NCBI GenBank assembly: GCA_022826505.1
Contig: JAJDUQ010000009.1
Location: 17,242-81,241, forward strand
Length of the DNA: 64,000 nucleotides
Direction: 5' to 3'
Source: Gammaproteobacteria bacterium
GTDB lineage: Bacteria; Pseudomonadota; Gammaproteobacteria; HK1
This document shows, in pieces, positions 1 to 10,366 of the stretch. A program made the translations under genes and the position numbers. Under the pieces are notes generated by a model. That model was not told the DNA's origin and searched no databases. It was given only the letters and a program-made list of their open reading frames with translations. Position 1 is the first letter of the stretch. Each line of letters starts with the position of its first letter.

Positions 1-2
1 CG

Positions 3-701
3 GCGAGCGCGGTGCTCGCGGCCGAACGAGGGTTCGACGTGGCGATCAGCTACCGGCGGGACTCCAGTGCCGCGGAGTCGGTCGCCGAGCAGGCGCGGGC
101 CCGAGGTGCTCGTGCGACGACCATTCAGGCCGACATCGCGAGCGAGGACGACGTGGAGCGCATGTTCGCCACGGTCGATTCGGAGCTCGGGACCCTCGCG
201 GTCCTGGTCAACAACGCGGGCACGCTCGACCTCCAGATGCGGCTCGACGAGATGTCCGCCGAACGCATCGAACGCACGTTGCGGGTCAACGTCGTCGGCG
301 TGTTCCTGTGTTGCCGCGCCGCGGTGCGACGCATGTCCACACGCTACGGCGGCACCGGCGGACGCATCGTCAACGTCTCGTCCGCGGCGGCCCGGATGGG
401 CGGCGCGCGCGAGTACGTCGACTACGCGGCATCGAAGGGCGCGGTGGACACGATGACCGTCGGCCTCGCGAACGAAGTGGCGGAGGAAGGGATCCGCGTC
501 AATGCGGTCCGGCCGGGCATCGTCTACACAGAACTCCATGCGCTCGGCGGCGAGCCGGAGCGGGTCGACCGGGTCAAGACCGTGGTGCCGATGAAGCGCG
601 GGGGTCAACCCGTCGAGATCGCCCATGCCATCCTGTGGCTCGCCTCGAACGATTCCTCGTACTGCACCGGCTCGTTCGTGGATGTATCGGGAGGTCGCTG
701 A
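3..701 (+). CDS. SDR-family NAD(P)-dependent oxidoreductase (5' end cut by window edge)
   Basis: NNAG motif, YAASKG catalytic motif, C-terminal CTGSFVDVSGG; open reading continues upstream of the window start. Confidence 0.88.
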   Translation, partial: ASAVLAAERGFDVAISYRRDSSAAESVAEQARARGARATTIQADIASEDDVERMFATVDSELGTLAVLVNNAGTLDLQMRLDEMSAERIERTLRVNVVGVFLCCRAAVRRMSTRYGGTGGRIVNVSSAAARMGGAREYVDYAASKGAVDTMTVGLANEVAEEGIRVNAVRPGIVYTELHALGGEPERVDRVKTVVPMKRGGQPVEIAHAILWLASNDSSYCTGSFVDVSGGR

Positions 702-713
702 GTGGAGCGGAAC

Positions 714-1502
714 ATGACGGACCTGGCCGCGTCGCTGTGCGAGATCGCACGCCGGGCCGGAAGCGAAATCCTCACGGTGTACGGGAGCGAATTCGCCGTC
801 CTCGACAAGTCCGACGGATCGCCGGTCACCGAGGCCGACACACGGGCCGAGCGCGTGATTCTGGACGGCCTCGCCGCGTGCGCGCCGGACGTCGCAGTAG
901 TCGCCGAGGAGTCGTTCTCGGCGGGCAACGTCCCTGATGTCGAAGCTCGACCGTTCTTCCTCGTCGACCCGCTCGACGGCACCAAGGAGTTCATCCGCCG
1001 CACCGACGAGTTCACGGTGAACATCGCGCTCATCGAAGACGGGACGCCCGCCGCCGGAGTGGTCCACGTCCCGGCCCTCGACGAGACGTACTGGACCGCG
1101 GGCGACGGCAAGGCATGGCGCCGCCGCCGCGGCGGGGCCGCCGAGCGGATCGCGTGCCGCAGGCCGGGCAGGCGCCTCGTGGCAATCGCCAGCCGCTCGC
1201 ACCGCAGTGCCGAAACCGATGCCTGGCTCGGACGATTCGACATCACCGAGGTCGTGAGCGCGGGTTCTTCACTGAAATTCTGCCGAATCGCAGAAGGCGT
1301 CGCCGACGTGTATCCGCGACTCGGCACCACGATGGAGTGGGACATCGCGGCCGGCCATGCAATCGTCAATGCGGCTGGCGGCAGCGTCGAAACCCTTGAT
1401 GGCAGTCGGGTCTCCTACGGCAAGCCAGGGTTCGAGAACCCGCATGTCGTCGCCCGCGGACTGCCGCCCGACGCGGAGATCGGCGCCGGCACAAGGAGAT
1501 AG
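714..1502 (+). CDS. cysQ: Inositol monophosphatase / 3'(2'),5'-bisphosphate nucleotidase (CysQ-like)
   Basis: EADTRAE, VVAEES, DPLDGTKEF, EWDIAAGHAI motifs. Confidence 0.85.
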   Translation: MTDLAASLCEIARRAGSEILTVYGSEFAVLDKSDGSPVTEADTRAERVILDGLAACAPDVAVVAEESFSAGNVPDVEARPFFLVDPLDGTKEFIRRTDEFTVNIALIEDGTPAAGVVHVPALDETYWTAGDGKAWRRRRGGAAERIACRRPGRRLVAIASRSHRSAETDAWLGRFDITEVVSAGSSLKFCRIAEGVADVYPRLGTTMEWDIAAGHAIVNAAGGSVETLDGSRVSYGKPGFENPHVVARGLPPDAEIGAGTRR

Positions 1503-1506
1503 CTCA

Positions 1507-2514
1507 ATGTCCGTTCCATCGATACCGTCACGCATGACCGCCATCGAGATTTCCGAGCCCGGCGGCCCGGAGGTGCTCGTTCCGGTCGAGCGCTCCGTGC
1601 CCGAGCCCGGCCCCGGCGAGGTGCTCGTCTCGGTCGAGGCGGCGGGTGTGAACCGACCCGACGTGATGCAGCGCCAGGGGCTCTATCCCCCGCCACCCGG
1701 CGCGTCGGACATTCCCGGACTGGAGATCGCGGGCACCGTCGCCGCGCTCGGCGACGGAGTCGATTCACCGGCCATCGGATCGCGCGTGTGCGCACTCGTC
1801 ACCGGCGGCGGATACGCGGAGTTCTGCACCGCGGCGGCACCACTCTGCCTTCCCGTTCCGGCCGGCCTCGACACGGTCGAAGCGGCGGCGCTTCCGGAGA
1901 CGTTCTTCACGGTCTGGACCAACGTCTTCGATCGCGCCCGCCTCGCCGAGGGGGAGTCGATCCTCGTGCATGGAGGCTCGAGCGGCATCGGCACCACGGC
2001 GATCCAGCTCGCGGCCGCATTCGGCGCGACCGTCCATGTCACCGCGGGTTCGAAGTCGAAGTGCGACGCCTGTCTGGCGCTCGGAGCCCACGCGGCCATC
2101 AACTACCGCGAGGAGGATTTCGTCGAGCGCATCCGCGCACTCACCGGCGGGCGCGGCGTCGACGTGGTGCTCGACATGGTCGCCGGCGACTACCTCGCAC
2201 GAAACCTGAAATGCCTCGCCACCGAAGGACGGCTCGTGATCATCGCGGTGCAGCACGGCCCCAGAGTCGAGAAGCTCAACGTGCTGCCGATCATGCTGAA
2301 TCGCCTGACGGTCACCGGGTCCACGCTGCGCCCTCGCTCCGTCGAACAGAAGGCGGCCATCGCGCACGCGCTCCGAACGCAGGTGTGGCCGTTGATTGCA
2401 GGGGGCACCATCCGCCCCGTCGTGCACGCGAAATTTCCGCTTGCCGACGCGGCGGGCGCCCATCGGCTGATGGAGAGCAGCGAACACGTCGGGAAGATCA
2501 TGCTGGTCGTGTGA
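1507..2514 (+). CDS. NAD(P)H quinone oxidoreductase, zeta-crystallin/PIG3 type
   Basis: GVNRPDVMQRQGLYPPPPGASDIPGLE and VHGGSSGIGTTAIQLA nucleotide-binding motif. Confidence 0.9.
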   Translation: MSVPSIPSRMTAIEISEPGGPEVLVPVERSVPEPGPGEVLVSVEAAGVNRPDVMQRQGLYPPPPGASDIPGLEIAGTVAALGDGVDSPAIGSRVCALVTGGGYAEFCTAAAPLCLPVPAGLDTVEAAALPETFFTVWTNVFDRARLAEGESILVHGGSSGIGTTAIQLAAAFGATVHVTAGSKSKCDACLALGAHAAINYREEDFVERIRALTGGRGVDVVLDMVAGDYLARNLKCLATEGRLVIIAVQHGPRVEKLNVLPIMLNRLTVTGSTLRPRSVEQKAAIAHALRTQVWPLIAGGTIRPVVHAKFPLADAAGAHRLMESSEHVGKIMLVV

Positions 2515-2575
2515 GCGCGCCGCGCATCACCCGGCGGGTGCGTCCTCGCGCTCCGCCGGAGAGTCGGTCACCGGT

Positions 2576-3310
2576 TCAGTAGTATCCCTGGTAGGGGTGC
2601 TGGTGGGTGGCCCGTTGAAAGAGGTTGATGAGGTTCATGAAGTCGTAGACCGGGAGGCCGGTTGCGTCGTGCACCGCTCTCGCATAGGGCGGCATGAGCG
2701 AGCATTCCAGAATGATCGCGCCGAGACGGGGCGAGGCTTCCTGCAACGCGATCGCCTCGTTGACCACCTCGCGTTCGATGACGTCGGTGTCCACGACCTC
2801 GGCCGGATCCTTGAACGCCGCGTGCCAGTGGTCGTTGTCCTGCATCCCTCGGATCACCACTTCTCGCCCGGGCGGGAGGCCGGAGAGCTCGAGCACCCGA
2901 TTGCCGAGCGCGGTCGTGTTGGCGGTGAGCACCCCCAGTGTGCGGTCGCGGCCGAGGAAGGACGAGACGAGGGGAAGCTGAAGGAGGCTCGACAGGAACA
3001 CCGGCACGTCCACCGCCTCCGCCACCAGGTCCTGGAAGTTCATGAAGAAGCCGCAGTCGCTGCTGATGCCCTTGACACCCTGATCCACCAGTTCGCGTGC
3101 CGTCTCGACCACCGCATCGTTCAGTTCCGGATCGCCGACGAACACTCGCGAAGCGCATCCCCCCGGCACCGTGCGGTAGAGGACCGGGTAGTCGTAGCTG
3201 GTGGCGTTGCCGACATCGCCGGGAACGAAGGGCTGGCGCAGATCGAGGAGCAGGATGCCGACGCAGTAGCCGTTGGCGTCGGCGCGCGGACTCGTTCGAT
3301 AGACGGGCAT
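2576..3310 (-). CDS. Aspartate/glutamate racemase superfamily protein, copy 1
   Basis: MPVYRTSP...GILLLDLRQPF; Cys in SSDCGF and LECSLMPPYA contexts; paralog of next gene. Confidence 0.75.
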   Translation of the reverse strand: MPVYRTSPRADANGYCVGILLLDLRQPFVPGDVGNATSYDYPVLYRTVPGGCASRVFVGDPELNDAVVETARELVDQGVKGISSDCGFFMNFQDLVAEAVDVPVFLSSLLQLPLVSSFLGRDRTLGVLTANTTALGNRVLELSGLPPGREVVIRGMQDNDHWHAAFKDPAEVVDTDVIEREVVNEAIALQEASPRLGAIILECSLMPPYARAVHDATGLPVYDFMNLINLFQRATHQHPYQGYY

Positions 3311-3320
3311 CTCGGGACTC

Positions 3321-4055
3321 CTACATGAAACCGTGGTATCGGCGCGGGTTGATCCCGGCCTGCATGAAGTCGATGAGGGAGACGAAATCGAACACTGGTA
3401 CCCCCGCCGCCTGTTGAATCGCGGCGGCATAAAGAGGCATTCGGGAGCATTCGAGCAGTATCGCCCCGAGTGCGGGATTCTCGTGCTTCATCTCGCGCGC
3501 CTTCGCGGCCGTCTCTTCCGTGACGACGTCGGTGTCCATCGTGCCCTTGGGCTCGAGGATGGAGGTGCGGAACTCCGGCTCGTCCTGCATGCCGCGAATG
3601 ACGATGGGGTTGCGGGGCCTGATCCCGGCGCGCTCGAGAAATTCCACGCTCAGGTTGGAGGAGTCTGCGGTCAGCACGCCGATCGGCCGATCAGCGGCGA
3701 GGCTGCGCTCGATGAGCGGCAACTGGAGCAGGCTCGACAGCGCCACCGGCACGTCGACCGCATCCGCCGCCACCTGCTGGTACCGGAGCATGAGGCCGCA
3801 GTCGCTGCCGATGGCGCGCACGCCTTGCCGTGCGAGCTCTCGCACGCCGCCCACTACCGCTTCGGCGTATTCCGGTGCGCCGGCGAGGCACGCGTCAACC
3901 GCGAGTCCGGGCACCGGCCTGAAGATCACCGGGTAGCGGTAGGTGCTGGCGTTGGCGACATCGCCCGGAGGAAAGGGCATGTGCGCATCGAGGAGCAGGA
4001 TACCGACGCTCTGTCCGTAGCTCTCGGCGTTCGGGTTCGTGCGGTAGACCGGCAT
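3321..4055 (-). CDS. Aspartate/glutamate racemase superfamily protein, copy 2
   Basis: MPVYRTNP...GILLLDAHMPF; same architecture as 2576-3310; SDCGL and LECSRMPLYA. Confidence 0.75.
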   Translation of the reverse strand: MPVYRTNPNAESYGQSVGILLLDAHMPFPPGDVANASTYRYPVIFRPVPGLAVDACLAGAPEYAEAVVGGVRELARQGVRAIGSDCGLMLRYQQVAADAVDVPVALSSLLQLPLIERSLAADRPIGVLTADSSNLSVEFLERAGIRPRNPIVIRGMQDEPEFRTSILEPKGTMDTDVVTEETAAKAREMKHENPALGAILLECSRMPLYAAAIQQAAGVPVFDFVSLIDFMQAGINPRRYHGFM

Positions 4056-4219
4056 GTCTCTCTTCCATGCAGCTCGGACTGGCGCCGACGCACGCGACTC
4101 CATCCCCAAGCGGGCATCCCGGGGCGCTCAAATCGTGAACCCTGCGCAGGGTGCCGTCAAACCCGATACACGTCGATGCCGGAGGCAGCAGTCCGGCACG
4201 GCGCTCGGCATCGCCGAAG

Positions 4220-5800
4220 TCACTCGAGCGAGTCGAGTACCGGGCCGAGATCGTCGAGGAGCGCGATGCCAAGCTCCAGGTCGACGCCCATCTCCCGGTC
4301 GTCCTCCCGGAACGCGATGCGCTCGCGCACCATCGCGTGCACCGTCTCCAGCCGCTCGCTCGAACGCAGCGGGCGCAGCAGGTCGATTCCCTGCGCGGCG
4401 GCGACCAGTTCTATGGCGAGCACCATGCGCACGTTCGCGACCACCGTGCGCAGCTTGAGCGCCGCTCCCATGCCCATCGATACATGGTCCTCCTTGTCCG
4501 CCGAGGTAGGAATCGAATCGATCGAGGCGGGATGGCACGCCACCTTGTTCTCCGCCACCAGCGCCGCCGCGGTCACCTGCGCGAGCATGAATCCGGAGTT
4601 CAGGCCCGCGTCGCGCGCGAGGAACGGCGGCAGTCCGGAAAACGCCGTGTTCGTGAGCTTCTCGATCCGCCGTTCACTGATCGAGGCGAGTTCGGCGAGC
4701 CCGATGGCCAGAAAGTCGGCCGCGAACGCCATGGGCTGGCCGTGGAAGTTGCCGCCGGACAGTATCGCCGTGCCGCTGTCTTCCCGGCGGAAGACGAGCG
4801 GGTTGTCGGTGACTGCGTTCATCTCGACCGCGACCTTTGCCTCGACGTCTTCGAGCACGTCACGCACGGCACCGTGCACCTGGGGGGCGCAGCGCACACT
4901 GTACGGATCCTGTATCCGCACGTCGCCCGCGCGATGGGATTCCCGGATTGCGGATCCGCTCATCAGCGACCACAGGTTCGCGGCCGAGGCGCACTGGCCC
5001 CGATACGCGCGCAGTGCGTGCAACCTCGGGTCGAAGGCGGTGTCGGTGCCGCGCAACGCATCGGTCGACAGCGCGGCGACGAGATCCGCTGTGCGCACGA
5101 GACGGCGCGCGTCGAGGCACGACAGGGCGAGCAGCGAGGTCATCGCCTGCGTCCCGTTGATGAGCGCGAGCCCTTCCTTCGGCCCGAGTTCCAGAGGTTC
5201 CAGCCCGGCACGCCGCAGGCCGTCGGCGGCGGTTGCGACCCGGCCGTCGATCCGCACCTTCCCGTATCCGAGCAGCGGTAGCGCCAGATGCGCCAGCGGG
5301 GCGAGATCTCCACTCGCACCGACCGAACCCCGGCTCGGCACCACCGGCAGCACACCGGCGCCGAGGAGGGCGATCAGCGCCTCGACCACCTGCGCCCGCA
5401 CGCCCGAATGTCCGCGTGCCAGGGTGTTCGCGCGCAGGAGCAGCATGCCGCGCACCACGGAATCTTCCAGCGGTTCCCCCAGCCCGGCCGCGTGGCTCAG
5501 AATCAGTCGCCGCTGCAGCTCGGCGATCCGTTCCCCGGCGATGCGGACCCCTGCCAGGTCTCCGAAGCCGGTATTCACTCCGTAGACGGCATCGCCCGTA
5601 TCCAGCGCGCGGCGCACCGCGGCCTCTCCACCTTCGACCGCGGCTCGCGCAGGCGCGGAGAGCGCGCACGACGCGCCCCGACGGGCGACCGCGTCGAACT
5701 CCTCCAGTCCGAGCGATGTGCCGTCGATCAGGACTGGGTTCGGCACGGGACCGGACTCCTTAGTACGCAGCCGCGGTCGACGGACGATCACCGGCGGCAT
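4220..5800 (-). CDS. hutH: Aromatic amino acid ammonia-lyase (histidine ammonia-lyase family, MIO enzyme)
   Basis: SRGSVGASGDLAPLAH MIO motif, GVNTGFGDLA, NFHGQPMAFAADFLAIGLAELASISERR. Confidence 0.88.
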   Translation of the reverse strand: MPPVIVRRPRLRTKESGPVPNPVLIDGTSLGLEEFDAVARRGASCALSAPARAAVEGGEAAVRRALDTGDAVYGVNTGFGDLAGVRIAGERIAELQRRLILSHAAGLGEPLEDSVVRGMLLLRANTLARGHSGVRAQVVEALIALLGAGVLPVVPSRGSVGASGDLAPLAHLALPLLGYGKVRIDGRVATAADGLRRAGLEPLELGPKEGLALINGTQAMTSLLALSCLDARRLVRTADLVAALSTDALRGTDTAFDPRLHALRAYRGQCASAANLWSLMSGSAIRESHRAGDVRIQDPYSVRCAPQVHGAVRDVLEDVEAKVAVEMNAVTDNPLVFRREDSGTAILSGGNFHGQPMAFAADFLAIGLAELASISERRIEKLTNTAFSGLPPFLARDAGLNSGFMLAQVTAAALVAENKVACHPASIDSIPTSADKEDHVSMGMGAALKLRTVVANVRMVLAIELVAAAQGIDLLRPLRSSERLETVHAMVRERIAFREDDREMGVDLELGIALLDDLGPVLDSLE

Positions 5801-6816
5801 CATTCGTCTCGCGGCGAGGCGAAATAGGTAAGCGGCGTTCCGACGCCGCGCTCCTTCGCCTTCTCGTACGCCAGGTGTCCGAGCACGATGTCGCTCACCG
5901 CGAATCCCTTGTGCCAGAACAGGATGCGCTCTTCGTCCGACTCGCGTCCTGGCTTGAGGCCCGCCACGACCTCTCCGATCTCGCCGTAGATGTGCTCGTC
6001 CCTGATCGCCCCCTCCTGGATCATCCCGGCGAACGTTCCGTACTTCGACGTGTGGCACTGGTTCCAGTCGTCGACCACGAACTTGTCAACCGAGAACGGC
6101 AGCGTACGCTCGACCGACAGCACCGCGCCGTAGGCCTGGAGCAGGGCCCCGGGCTTCACCGCGCTGTCGGGCACCAGCACCTCCTCCTCGGTGAGCCGCG
6201 ACGCGTCGATGATGATGTCCGCATCGCGCACCGTGTCGAGGCAGTTGTCCATCACCCGAACCTCCTTCCCGAGGCGCTCGGTCATGATGCGGCAGAAGCG
6301 CTCGCGCGACTCCGGGCGCTTGCTGGTCCCCCTGATCTCGTCGAAGTCGAAGATGTGGTCCATCATCGCCACGTTGTACCAGGACGTGCCGCGAGCACCG
6401 ATATGCCCGAGCACCTTCGAGTCCTTGCGGGCAAGATGCTTCGCGCCCATCGCCGTCACCGCACCGGTGCGCATCCAGGTGATCGCGGTCGAATTGACGA
6501 TCGCGTACGGGGCACCGGTTTCAGGACGGATGAGCAGCAGGGTCGAAAGCTCCGACGGGAGGCCGTGCTCGTGGTTCCGGCTGAAATCCCCGAGCACCTT
6601 GACTCCGACGGAGCGGATCGGACCCACATAGCCCTTGAGGATGTTGAAGATGTTCTGCGGCCAGTCGAGCGGGATGTGGTCCTTCGACGGGAGCAGCACG
6701 TCCTTGCGCCCGTGGGCGTCGAGGCCCATCTCCACCGCGTCGAGCATGTCCTCGAGGCTCAGCTCGAGCGAATCGACATCTTCCTTGGAGAGGAACAGCA
6801 CTTCGATGGCGGACAC
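5800..6816 (-). CDS. Ornithine cyclodeaminase / mu-crystallin family protein
   Basis: GLPSELSTLLLIRPETGAPYAIVNSTAITWMRTGAVTAMGAKHLARKDSKVLGHIGARG. Confidence 0.85.
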   Translation of the reverse strand: MSAIEVLFLSKEDVDSLELSLEDMLDAVEMGLDAHGRKDVLLPSKDHIPLDWPQNIFNILKGYVGPIRSVGVKVLGDFSRNHEHGLPSELSTLLLIRPETGAPYAIVNSTAITWMRTGAVTAMGAKHLARKDSKVLGHIGARGTSWYNVAMMDHIFDFDEIRGTSKRPESRERFCRIMTERLGKEVRVMDNCLDTVRDADIIIDASRLTEEEVLVPDSAVKPGALLQAYGAVLSVERTLPFSVDKFVVDDWNQCHTSKYGTFAGMIQEGAIRDEHIYGEIGEVVAGLKPGRESDEERILFWHKGFAVSDIVLGHLAYEKAKERGVGTPLTYFASPRDE

Positions 6817-7008
6817 GGTTCACGACCCTCCCTGGAGTCCTCCCTGCACGTTCGCCCGATCGTACATGCGGGTGGCTGGTGGCCACGACTGTCGCCCGCG
6901 GCCGGCGGCGCAATCCCGGTCCGTCCCCGTAGCGCGGCGGCAGGACGCCCCCCGAGGATTCGAGCCGACTCGGCGACGCCGGCCCCCGATTCGGAGATGC
7001 CCGAGGCT

Positions 7009-7818
7009 CTATATCAGTTCAGGGTACCCCGACGCGGCCGCGGCGCGCTCCATTTCGAGCAGCGGCTCGTAGGCATCGACCGACGTCACCGAGAGGCCGG
7101 CGATGAGCAGCGCCTCGCGCGTCTGCGCCAGATCGGGCCGCGCGAGCGTGCGCTGCAGCGCACGACGAATCGCGTCGAGGATCGCCTCGGCGCAATCACC
7201 GGCGGTGACGAACGGCAGGCCGGGCATCGGTTCGGTGAAGGCGAGAACTCTGAGCCCGACAAGTGCGGCGGGACGGTACCGGCCGAGCAGCGCCCATGTC
7301 ACGCAATCGACCGAGCAGACGTCGGCGCGACCGTCGCGCACCGCCTCGATGCTCGCGGCGTGGGCGCCGGTTTCGACGGTTTGCGCGAAGAACCACCCGT
7401 CTCGCGCCGACGGCGCGACCGCCGATCGCAACGCGTTGTAGCCGGACTGGGAATTCCGCGAGTTGAATGCACAGACCGCATCGCGCAGCCCACCGAGATC
7501 GGCCGCGCGGTTCGATTCCCGCACCACGATGACACTCGAGTAGCAGAGGCCTTCGCAACCGGGTGCCGCGTAGTGCGGCGTCGCGACCACTCGGAGCGCA
7601 CCGCGAAACGCCGTCGCGACGGGATATCCGCACGACTGCGAGAACAGCAATCCATCCGGTCGCCACGCGTCGTGGTGGTCGGGCACGCGTTCGAGCGCAT
7701 CCGGCGCCTCGGAGATCCCCTCGGCGCGCAACTCGACGGCGACGGCGCTCCAGAACCTGTCCGTCCATTGCCTGGCCTCGAACAGGTCGTACATCGGCAG
7801 GCTCGCGCGCAATGCCAT
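7009..7818 (-). CDS. PhnD/SsuA/transferrin-like substrate-binding protein
   Basis: SLPMYDL start, CYSSVIVVRES, FNSRNSQSGYNALR, VETGAHAASIEAVRDGRADVCSVDCVTWALL pattern. Confidence 0.8.
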   Translation of the reverse strand: MALRASLPMYDLFEARQWTDRFWSAVAVELRAEGISEAPDALERVPDHHDAWRPDGLLFSQSCGYPVATAFRGALRVVATPHYAAPGCEGLCYSSVIVVRESNRAADLGGLRDAVCAFNSRNSQSGYNALRSAVAPSARDGWFFAQTVETGAHAASIEAVRDGRADVCSVDCVTWALLGRYRPAALVGLRVLAFTEPMPGLPFVTAGDCAEAILDAIRRALQRTLARPDLAQTREALLIAGLSVTSVDAYEPLLEMERAAAASGYPELI

Positions 7819-8429
7819 GCCTCCCTCCTCAACCGCCCGTCGCCTGACCACCGAAGCGGTGTCGCACGCACCGATTCGCGCGACGGCTGCGGGCGAGTTT
7901 CGATGTCGACCGGGCCAATGACATTCGAGCCGGCCGGGCTCGCCGGAGTGCGGAAGTGTACGGAGTCCGACCCTGCCGCGGCGAGCGACCCGGTCGTGCG
8001 TCGAAAGCGGGTGCCACCGCTGTCAGGGAGACGCGTCGGCATCGACGTCTCGACATTCGGGGACTTCCGGGCAAACGGGCAATTGCCTGTCCTTCCATCC
8101 GATGCGGCGTCCGACTTGCGAGGACATCGCCCACCCCCGGAGCGCGGCGGTACCCGCGGTCCCGTTCCGGGGCGGATTCCCGAGCGGCGATCCCGCGCCT
8201 CACGCTCGACGCGGTGATCGCCGCGGGGGCGGGGAACGCTCCGTGCCTGCGACGCCGTGCTCGTTCGCACTGGAAGTTGCCGACGCGAGTACCCACAATG
8301 CCGGGCAAGGGTTGCGGTGGCACCTGCACACCCGATCTCCTGTGCCGAAAGGCGGCGAGACTGTCTCGAGGGCACCGGGCGCATCGCCGGCGATCGTCGC
8401 AGCCCCGGCCATCGGAAGGAGTGGACTTG

Positions 8430-9362
8430 ATGTTCGTCTTCATCCTCAAGCGCTTCGGTCAGATGCTCCTCATCATGCTGGTCGTGTCGGTGCTCCTTTT
8501 CCTGTTGCTCGAAATCAACGTCGAAAGCGTCGCCACCAAGGTCCTGGGCCAGTACTCGACCCAGGAACAGCGCGAGATCTGGCTGCACAAGCACGGGTAC
8601 TACGACCCGGTCCACGAGCGCTACGGGCGCTGGCTGTGGGGCTTCGTGACCGGCGACCTCGGTGAGTCGGCCCGCTTCAAGAAGCCGATCAACGATTTCA
8701 TGTGGGACCGGCTGTGGAACACCGCGATCCTCGCCTTCTGGGCGATGGTGTTCATCGTGCCGCTCTCGCTCGTTCTCGGCATCCTTTCGGGAATGAAGGA
8801 AGGCTCGTACCTCGACCGGACAATCTCCGTGACCAGTATCGTCACCACGTCGGTACCGGAGTTCGCGAGCGCACCGTTGCTCGCTGCGATCTTCGTCTTC
8901 GGACTGGCGTGGTTGCCGGGCACCAGCAGCATGATCGGCGGCTTCGACTGGAAGCAGCTCGTGCTCCCGGTGGCGGTGCTCGTCATCTACGACTTCGGCT
9001 ATGTCGCGAGGATGACCCGGGCCTCGATGGCCGAGGTCATGACCACGCACTACATCCGCACCGCGGTGCTCAAGGGGCTGCCGTACCGCTCGGTGATTCT
9101 CAAGCATGCTCTGCGCAACGCCCTGATCGCGCCGTTCACGGTCATCATGCTCCAGATTCCATGGCTGCTCTCCGGGGTCATCGTGGTCGAGTTCTTCTTT
9201 GCCTACAAGGGGTTCGGAGCGCTGCTGCTGGAGGCGTCGCTGAACCAGGACATTCTGCTCATCGAGGCCGCGTCGATGGTGGCGGTGTTCGTGGTGGTCG
9301 CCACCCAGACCATCTCGGATATCGGCTACACCTGGCTGAATCCGCGAATTCGGTTTACCTGA
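8430..9362 (+). CDS. ABC transporter permease, dipeptide/oligopeptide type (DppB-like)
   Basis: N-terminal KRFGQMLLIMLVVSVLLFLLLEI; YDFGYVARMTRASMAEVM EAA-loop; multiple TM segments. Confidence 0.88.
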   Translation: MFVFILKRFGQMLLIMLVVSVLLFLLLEINVESVATKVLGQYSTQEQREIWLHKHGYYDPVHERYGRWLWGFVTGDLGESARFKKPINDFMWDRLWNTAILAFWAMVFIVPLSLVLGILSGMKEGSYLDRTISVTSIVTTSVPEFASAPLLAAIFVFGLAWLPGTSSMIGGFDWKQLVLPVAVLVIYDFGYVARMTRASMAEVMTTHYIRTAVLKGLPYRSVILKHALRNALIAPFTVIMLQIPWLLSGVIVVEFFFAYKGFGALLLEASLNQDILLIEAASMVAVFVVVATQTISDIGYTWLNPRIRFT

Positions 9363-9372
9363 GGAGCGAGAG

Positions 9373-10275
9373 GTGGCCACGACCGCAACAGTTTCCGCTC
9401 CCGGCTACGGCTCCGCCCTGATGAACGCCGTCCGGTCGTTCGCGCTGCTGCGCGAGAGCGTGGTCGGCATGGCCGGTACCGCGCTCGTGCTTTTCTGGGC
9501 GACCCTGGCCATCGGCGCTCCGCTCTTCGCGCCGTGCGACCCCAACGCGACGCTGCAGGCATTCGCCAGGCCCGGCACGCCGATCCCCATCGCCGGCGCC
9601 TGCTGGACCGATACGTTCGTCCTGGGCGCGGACAACATCGGGCGGGACATTCTCTCGCGCGTCGTGTGGGGGGCACGCACGGTACTGACGTGGGCGCCGA
9701 TTGCGGCGGTGTGCGCCTATGCGGTGGGGATCGTGCTCGGGCTCGCGGCCGGGTACTACCGCGGCTGGATCGACGACCTGCTCTCCGGCTTCGCGAACAT
9801 CATCCTCGCCTTTCCGGTGCTGGTCCTCTACATCCTGATCATCGCCACCATCGGCGCTTCCCCGCTGAACATCGTGTTCGCGGTCACATTTGCGACGGGG
9901 CCGCTGGTGATGCGCATCGTGCGCGGCCTGGTGCTCGACCTGCGCAACCGCGAGTATGTCGCGGCAGCCGAGACCCGCGGCGAGTCGGCCTGGCGCATCA
10001 TGTTCGTCGAGATCCTGCCGAACGCTCGGGGCCCGCTGATCGTCGATGGATGCCTGCGGCTCGGGTACGTCATCATCACGATCGGCGTACTCGGATTCCT
10101 CGGCCTCGGGCTGCCGCCGCCGGATCCGGACTGGGGCGGCATGATCAACGAAACGCGTCAGATGGCGCTCGCCTTTCCGCACATGACGGTGTTCCCGTGC
10201 CTGGCCATCTCGTCGCTGATTCTCGGTTTCAACCTGATGGCGGACGGGCTGCGCGAGATTTCACTTCGCGACTGA
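9373..10275 (+). CDS. ABC transporter permease, dipeptide/oligopeptide type (DppC-like)
   Basis: LGADNIGRDILSRVVWGARTVL; EYVAAAETRGESAWRIMFVEILPNARGPLIV EAA-loop. Confidence 0.9.
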   Translation: MATTATVSAPGYGSALMNAVRSFALLRESVVGMAGTALVLFWATLAIGAPLFAPCDPNATLQAFARPGTPIPIAGACWTDTFVLGADNIGRDILSRVVWGARTVLTWAPIAAVCAYAVGIVLGLAAGYYRGWIDDLLSGFANIILAFPVLVLYILIIATIGASPLNIVFAVTFATGPLVMRIVRGLVLDLRNREYVAAAETRGESAWRIMFVEILPNARGPLIVDGCLRLGYVIITIGVLGFLGLGLPPPDPDWGGMINETRQMALAFPHMTVFPCLAISSLILGFNLMADGLREISLRD

Positions 10276-10366
10276 CCGAGGTGGGTTCGCAGACCCCGGA
10301 CACTCCCACCGGACCCGGACCACCGACGTTCGCGTCCCCGAAGAGCGGCATCTGGAGGAAGGACCC

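Noticed and set aside
3333-5585. 750-aa plus ORF
   Set aside because: Antisense to racemase copy 2 and the ammonia-lyase, which carry clear catalytic motifs.
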